DNA of 64,000 bases from JAISGQ01 sp045534445 (GTDB lineage Bacteria; Bacillota; Clostridia; Oscillospirales; Acutalibacteraceae), in assembly GCA_045534445.1 (NCBI GenBank), contig JAZSJQ010000035.1, positions 25,786 through 89,785 on the forward strand, in the 5' to 3' direction. This document shows positions 60,787 to 64,000 of this stretch, in pieces (the stretch's first letter is position 1; the number at the start of each line of letters is the position of its first letter). The position numbers and the translations under genes are program-made. The notes below the pieces were generated by a model, which worked only from the letters and a program-made list of their open reading frames with translations, searched no databases and had not been told where the DNA came from.

Positions 60787-61548
60787 TCAAGGCTTACGGG
60801 CAACGATCATAAAGCGGTGAGCATGACTTCGCACACAGCCGTCATGTTCAAGTATTCGCTGTGCATCAAGCAATTTGTCAAGATTTCTCTCTACCGAAAA
60901 CTCAACAAATTCCCATTCTATTATCCGCGCAAACCACACAAGCGCGCCGATATCATAAAACTCAAACACGGGAAATGCTTCGTCCTTTTCTATGATATCA
61001 AAGCCCTCGCTGCGGAATTTTTCTTCTGCAATATTCAGGTACTGCTCAGGGAACGGAGATTCTTTCCTGCCCGTCAGCAGTTCGGCAAGCTCGCGGTCGT
61101 TCTCCGCTCCTACCTGCTGGGTTATGAATATTCCGCCTCTTTTCAGCACTCGATATATCTCTTCGGGGTTGTAGTCTCCATGACGGTTGATCACCATATC
61201 AAATGAGCCATCTTCAAAAGGAAGTCTTCCCTTTCCGTCTGCAACGCGGAAATCAATTCCAAGCGGCGGCAAAATGCGGCTGCACAGCTCTGCATTGGGC
61301 GGATATGCCTCGGTTGCGCTGAGAAGCTCAAAGGGGTGTCCCAGCTCTGTCAGGAATTCTCCGCCGCCTGTGTCTATATCAAGAAGCTTCATGTCCTTTT
61401 TCAGATGCTCAAGAATTTTCTCGCGGTAATCCCATGGTAAACCTATATCTTCACTATATCTTCCGTGGATATGTGAAAAATCCCAGCCCTTTATCTTAGC
61501 TGTGCTTTCTTCTTTCTTCCATTCTTCTATCAGTTTTTCAATTTTCAT
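60787..61548 (-). CDS. Class I SAM-dependent methyltransferase
   Basis: 253 residues. LLDIDTGGGEFLTEL is motif I (with an unusual DIDTGGG), ATEAYPPNAELCSRIL motif II, FEDGSFDMVINRHGDYNPEEIYRVLKRGGIFITQQVG motifs IV-VI. Probably a small-molecule methylase; it resembles the family that starts with WDFSHIHGR. AAAAGGAG lies before the ATG, but the site is paired with an upstream AACTGCTC in the leader (61552-61653), so translation is probably conditional. Confidence 0.87.
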   Translation of the reverse strand: MKIEKLIEEWKKEESTAKIKGWDFSHIHGRYSEDIGLPWDYREKILEHLKKDMKLLDIDTGGGEFLTELGHPFELLSATEAYPPNAELCSRILPPLGIDFRVADGKGRLPFEDGSFDMVINRHGDYNPEEIYRVLKRGGIFITQQVGAENDRELAELLTGRKESPFPEQYLNIAEEKFRSEGFDIIEKDEAFPVFEFYDIGALVWFARIIEWEFVEFSVERNLDKLLDAQRILEHDGCVRSHAHRFMIVARKP

Positions 61549-61551
61549 AAT

Positions 61552-61653
61552 AACTGCTCCTTTTATTCTTTATTTGTGGAAGGTGCAGCCAACTGACAAC
61601 ATAAGTAACCTCGATGCAATCTGCTGTCAGATTCAAAGCTGCACCGAGCAGTT
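61552..61653 (-). promoter_or_regulatory. Leader helix sequestering the methyltransferase ribosome site
   Basis: On the minus strand AACTGCTC (61646-61653) pairs with GAGCAGTT (61552-61559), which contains the GGAG of the ribosome site. Directly inside, GGTGCAGC (61638-61645) pairs with GCTGCACC (61582-61589), and then CTGACA/TGTCAG (61625-61630 with 61593-61598). Three stacked helices around a 26-base loop, with a 22-base bulge. An intercistronic translational switch is likely; ligand or trigger unknown. Confidence 0.65.
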
Positions 61654-61687
61654 ATCTCGAATAAACACCTTTTTCTCTCCTCTTTCA

Positions 61688-62215
61688 TCAATTATTTCTT
61701 ATTTCATAGCACTTTACATCGCACTGCTCATCAGAGCCGAATTTCTTCAGTGCTCTGCTGTCATGGGTATACTTCATTCCGCACTTTTCCATGACTTTAC
61801 CCGATGCAATATTATCGACATGATGCTCTGCACAGACAACCTCAAAGCCATCATCAAACAACTTGTTTATAACTGCCTCAAGTGCCTCGCTCATGATTCC
61901 CCTGTTCCAATAGTCATATGACAGCACATAGCCCACTTCTGCGGTTTTACTGTCCTCCGATATCCCCACAACGTCAATACAGCCGATAAGCTCACTGCTG
62001 TCTGTCAGTTCAATCCCCCAGCGATAGTCAAAGCCCTCTGATGCTTCATTGAGATACATATTGAGCAGCTGCTCCGTGATTTCAATACTGCCGTGGGGAT
62101 ACCAGCGGCAATATCTCGCCACTCTTTCGTCATATGTCCAGTTTCTGTACATTGCTTCTGCATCGTTATCTGTAAAAGGTCTGAGCAGCAGTCTTTCTGT
62201 TTTTATTACACTCAT
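61688..62215 (-). CDS. GNAT N-acetyltransferase (RimJ/RimL type)
   Basis: 175 residues. IKTERLLLRPFTDNDAEAMYRNWTYDERV is the typical start; WGIELTDSSELIGCIDVVGI, AEVGYVLSYDYWNRGIMSEALEAVI (acetyl-CoA loop, here YWNRGIMSEA) and NIASGKVMEKCGM follow. It acetylates a protein N-terminus or a small amine; target unknown. The ATG at 62215 is seven bases after GGAGGG. A 187-base leader precedes it. Confidence 0.9.
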   Translation of the reverse strand: MSVIKTERLLLRPFTDNDAEAMYRNWTYDERVARYCRWYPHGSIEITEQLLNMYLNEASEGFDYRWGIELTDSSELIGCIDVVGISEDSKTAEVGYVLSYDYWNRGIMSEALEAVINKLFDDGFEVVCAEHHVDNIASGKVMEKCGMKYTHDSRALKKFGSDEQCDVKCYEIRNN

Positions 62216-62402
62216 GATTCTGCCCTCCAAAATAAAAATACTGTCAATGGTCTGCGCGCCATCAACAGTACAATAAAAAGCATCATGTTCTTTTCATTAT
62301 TCTTTCAGGCACACAGCAAAGCAAGTCTGTACCCAAAAGATACAGACATTCATTCAATATGTCGCATGATGCAGAATAACATAGTGATTCCCCTTACTAT
62401 TT
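62216..62402 (-). promoter_or_regulatory. Long acetyltransferase leader with two successive terminator-like hairpins
   Basis: On the minus strand: an ATAGT/ACTAT hairpin (62381-62400); GCATCATG/CATGATGC (62365-62372 with 62280-62287) enclosing GTCTGTA/TACAGAC (62325-62347), followed by TTTTTATT; then TACTGT..ATGG/CCAT..ACAGTA (62239-62270), again followed by TTTTTATTTT and the ribosome site. TTATTCT and AGAATAA inside offer a competing pairing. It reads as a tandem attenuator. No T-box specifier region or known riboswitch signature is seen. Confidence 0.6.
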
Positions 62403-62408
62403 TTCTGT

Positions 62409-62437
62409 ATTCTATCACGGAGAAAAGGTAAAGTCAA
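62409..62437 (-). promoter_or_regulatory. Promoter of the acetyltransferase leader
   Basis: On the minus strand TTGACT, 17 bases, TAGAAT. Confidence 0.75.
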
Positions 62438-62544
62438 CTTGCGATGACGGTTAAGATCGGGGAGCAAAATAAAAACAGCCCGACGTCGATACCGGGGTCT
62501 TTTGGACGGGTGTTCATAGCGGACTTGCGTCATAGATATTTACT

Positions 62545-62574
62545 TTTACATTTCGGCATTGTATATTGTATAAT
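62545..62574 (+). promoter_or_regulatory. Promoter of the DUF5071-like gene
   Basis: TTTACA, 18 bases, TATAAT; GAGGTG follows at 62584. Confidence 0.65.
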
Positions 62575-62597
62575 ATAAATATGGCGAGGTGTAAATT

Positions 62598-63008
62598 ATG
62601 ACACTTGATGATATATATGAATCTTTTATATGGGATAATTCTTACACGAACGAAGAATACGAAAAAAATATCACTGCAGGTATAAGTGAAGCACTAAAAT
62701 ATAAATATCTTTATCCGTTCATTCAACCTTTAATACCCGAAAAGACTAAATGCATTTGGGAGCCGTGTGCCAAAGTAATAGCCTTGAAAACTAATGAAGA
62801 AATAAAACCATATCTGTCCTTATTGTTTGAATGGCTGCAAGATATGAATTGGCCGGGTGCTTGGACAATTTTTGAAAGACTGTCAAAGATGCCATTCGCA
62901 TTGTTGGAGGAAGAGTATACATACAGCAGGAAACGAGCAGAAAAAGAAAACGATACATTGTGGCTAATGGCTCTCAATGACTTCAAAAAGCAAATCGAAT
63001 TACAATAA
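62598..63008 (+). CDS. Small helical protein, DUF5071-like
   Basis: 136 residues. The segment PYLSLLFEWLQDMNWPGAWTIFERLSK recalls DUF5071, a HEAT-like family with LLEWLQDMNWP, seen in many Firmicutes and sometimes near polymorphic-toxin loci. Function unknown. GAGGTG lies nine bases before the ATG. No toxin gene is visible beside it. AT-rich compared with the core genes. Confidence 0.6.
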   Translation: MTLDDIYESFIWDNSYTNEEYEKNITAGISEALKYKYLYPFIQPLIPEKTKCIWEPCAKVIALKTNEEIKPYLSLLFEWLQDMNWPGAWTIFERLSKMPFALLEEEYTYSRKRAEKENDTLWLMALNDFKKQIELQ

Positions 63009-63068
63009 CTTTATCTGCAAGTGTAACAAGCAGCGGATTCTGACACCAAAATTCTTATACCGAACATC

Positions 63069-63100
63069 AAAAGCCTTTTCCGAATTCGGAAGAGGCTTTT
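63069..63100 (+). terminator. Terminator of the DUF5071-like gene
   Basis: AAAAGCC..TTCCG pairs with CGGAA..GGCTTTT, with one mismatch. Confidence 0.85.
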
Positions 63101-63155
63101 AGTTCATAATAAAAATCGAGTGTCCATAACTAAAATCCGTTATGAACACTCGAAA

Positions 63156-63200
63156 TGGTCGGGATAACAGGACTCGAACCTGCGGCATCCTGCTCCCAAA
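63156..63200 (-). pseudogene. 3' fragment of a tRNA-Pro gene (possible att site)
   Basis: On the minus strand the fragment runs from the anticodon loop (TTTGGGA, proline TGG anticodon) through GCAGG-TTCGAGT-CCTGT to TATCCCGACCA, i.e. anticodon 3' stem, variable loop, T-arm, acceptor strand and CCA. The 5' half is replaced by unrelated sequence. tRNA 3' ends are the classical attachment sites of integrating elements. The flanking stretch 63201-63470 shows no intact gene. Confidence 0.7.
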
Positions 63201-63338
63201 GAATTTGGGAGTACCTGTTTCCGCTTATTTCTAACCATTTCCGCCCCTTTCCGCTCGGAAATACATCCTTTCCGGCTTTTCTTTCTCCAATGTTTCCGTG
63301 TACTCCGGTCGTGTAAATGGGATAAACTGTGGTCAAGC

Positions 63339-63382
63339 AAAACACCCCGAATGCAGCTTTAAGCCGCATCCGAGGTGTTTTT
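63339..63382 (+). terminator. Imperfect terminator without a gene
   Basis: AAAACACC..CG..GC pairs with GC..CG..GGTGTTTT and T-run. No plus-strand gene precedes it, so it may be left from a deleted one. Confidence 0.6.
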
Positions 63383-63473
63383 TGTCGTCTGTATGGTAAC
63401 TCTAACTGTGGCAAAAGTCAAGGCCTTTCGCGAAACAAATTCTGCTCCGCAGTAGACAAAGAAAAGGTGCGAG

Positions 63474-63935
63474 AGCAACAGCGCGTTGCTTGTGATTTAT
63501 GTCGAGATATGCTATAATAAAAGCACAGAAATCAAAGGCGGTAATCGTATGAAAACGAAAGATATTATACTGGAACTCAGAACAAAACATGGACTCTCCC
63601 AGGAGGAACTTGCCGAAAAGGTGTTTGTCACTCGTCAGGCAGTCAGCCGTTGGGAAAATGGCGAAACGGTACCTAACACCGAAACGTTAAAGCTTCTCAC
63701 TAAGAGCAACAGCGCGTTGCTTGCCTTTTGTGCCGAGATATGATATAATAAAAGCACAGAAATCAAAGGCGGTAATCGTATGGAAACAAAGGACATTATA
63801 AGGGAACTTAGTACGAAAAAAGGACTCTCGCAGGAGGAGCTTGCCGAAAAGGTGTTTGTCACACGTCAGGCGGTCAGCCGTTGGGAAAACGGTGAAACTG
63901 TACCCAACACCGAAACGCTGAAACTTCTCTCCAAG
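63474..63935 (+). repeat. Tandem duplication of promoter and XRE gene start, 231-base period
   Basis: AGCAAC-AGCGC-GTTGCT and the promoter/ribosome region occur at 63474 and again at 63705. The non-coding part is nearly identical, with changes only around the -35; the coding parts differ at roughly a sixth of positions. Confidence 0.85.
63549..63743 (+). CDS. Truncated XRE regulator (first copy)
   Basis: 64 residues. KTKDIILELRTKHGLSQEELAEKVFVTRQAVSRWENGETVPNTETLKLL is an intact XRE helix-turn-helix. After KLLTK the frame enters the second copy's upstream region and ends (SNSALLAFCAEI), so the linker and zinc-ribbon part of the full gene are lost. The DNA-binding domain could still be made from the promoter TTGTGA-17-TATAAT. 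It could act as a competitor of the full-length copy (inference). Confidence 0.65.
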   Translation: MKTKDIILELRTKHGLSQEELAEKVFVTRQAVSRWENGETVPNTETLKLLTKSNSALLAFCAEI

Positions 63936-64000
63936 CTCTTCGACGTATCGATCAACACGCTCCTCGGCTCTCCGAGAGAGCTGATTTGTCAATGCTGTGG
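63780..64000 (+). CDS. XRE regulator, second copy, runs off the window
   Basis: First 73 residues visible. ETKDIIRELSTKKGLSQEELAEKVFVTRQAVSRWENGETVPN is the HTH; LLSKLFDVSINTLLGSPRELICQCCG continues into what is probably a C-terminal zinc ribbon (CQCCG start, as in PF12674-type domains fused to XRE heads). The promoter TTGCCT-17-TATAAT lies inside the end of the first copy. Incomplete at the right edge. Confidence 0.8.
   Translation, partial: METKDIIRELSTKKGLSQEELAEKVFVTRQAVSRWENGETVPNTETLKLLSKLFDVSINTLLGSPRELICQCC

Noticed and set aside
61582..61645. tRNA-like segment with an apparent acceptor stem
   Set aside because: There is no T-stem, D-arm or anticodon arm; the pairing is better explained as the methyltransferase leader helix.
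63130..63414. 94-codon minus-strand frame ending in SSPVIPT
   Set aside because: Its end is a translation of the tRNA-Pro 3' fragment, a common artefact, and it has no ribosome site.
1..64000. CRISPR arrays, rRNA operons, intact insertion sequences
   Set aside because: No regularly spaced direct repeats, rRNA sequence or transposase motifs were seen in the window.

Overview
The window reads as chromosome of an anaerobic, Gram-positive, endospore-forming Clostridia member, most likely Oscillospiraceae/Ruminococcus-like. The evidence is spoIIE, a CotH-kinase lipoprotein, Bacillus-type darA-holB-ricT and trmN6-rsmI gene orders, a complete V-type ATPase operon, ackA, a short 2[4Fe-4S] ferredoxin, and consensus sigma-A promoters with GGAGG ribosome sites. 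TTG and GTG starts are frequent; about ten genes only make sense when started there. No rRNA, CRISPR array or intact insertion sequence is visible. The species assignment is inference.

Layout. 0-9 kb: CotH lipoprotein, hemolysin-III protein, an XRE regulator, a minus-strand run of membrane, flavodoxin and hydrolase genes, and a flavin reductase. 9-18 kb: acyltransferase, purC, ecfA-nadE, a MarR gene with a double operator, and a CdaR-like regulator. 18-25 kb: darA-holB-ricT, ferredoxin, a G5/3D wall protein, spoIIE and an MltG-like lipoprotein. 26-29 kb: two ECF-type sigma operons. 29-33 kb: tmcAL and ackA divergent, then pnuC behind a structured leader. 33-42 kb: V-ATPase genes H/G-C-I-K-F-E-A-B-D on the minus strand. 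42-47 kb: UPF0210 and ACT genes, a PHP phosphatase, nifS-nifU, rnhA. 47-53 kb: a large lipoprotein with a degenerate C39-like end, a third sigma operon, thioredoxin and a zinc-ribbon membrane protein. 53-60 kb: SDR, rsmI-trmN6, AraC, a DapF-like gene, a TIM-barrel isomerase and a YwaF-like protein. 60-64 kb: small operons with long structured leaders, a tRNA-Pro 3' fragment and a tandem duplication of an XRE gene.

How it fits together. The core is ordinary: energy (V-ATPase, acetate kinase), Fe-S assembly, NAD supply (nadE, pnuC), tRNA/rRNA modification (tmcAL, trmN6, rsmI), sporulation and cell wall. The less ordinary material is regulatory RNA and altered enzymes. Four leaders (pnuC, the 82-residue gene at 59943, the methyltransferase at 60787-61548, the acetyltransferase at 61688-62215) carry terminators or ribosome-site-sequestering helices next to the start. 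The DapF homologue has serine at both catalytic cysteine positions. A TIM-barrel gene appears to lack one base close to its start. The right edge has the look of an old integration site.
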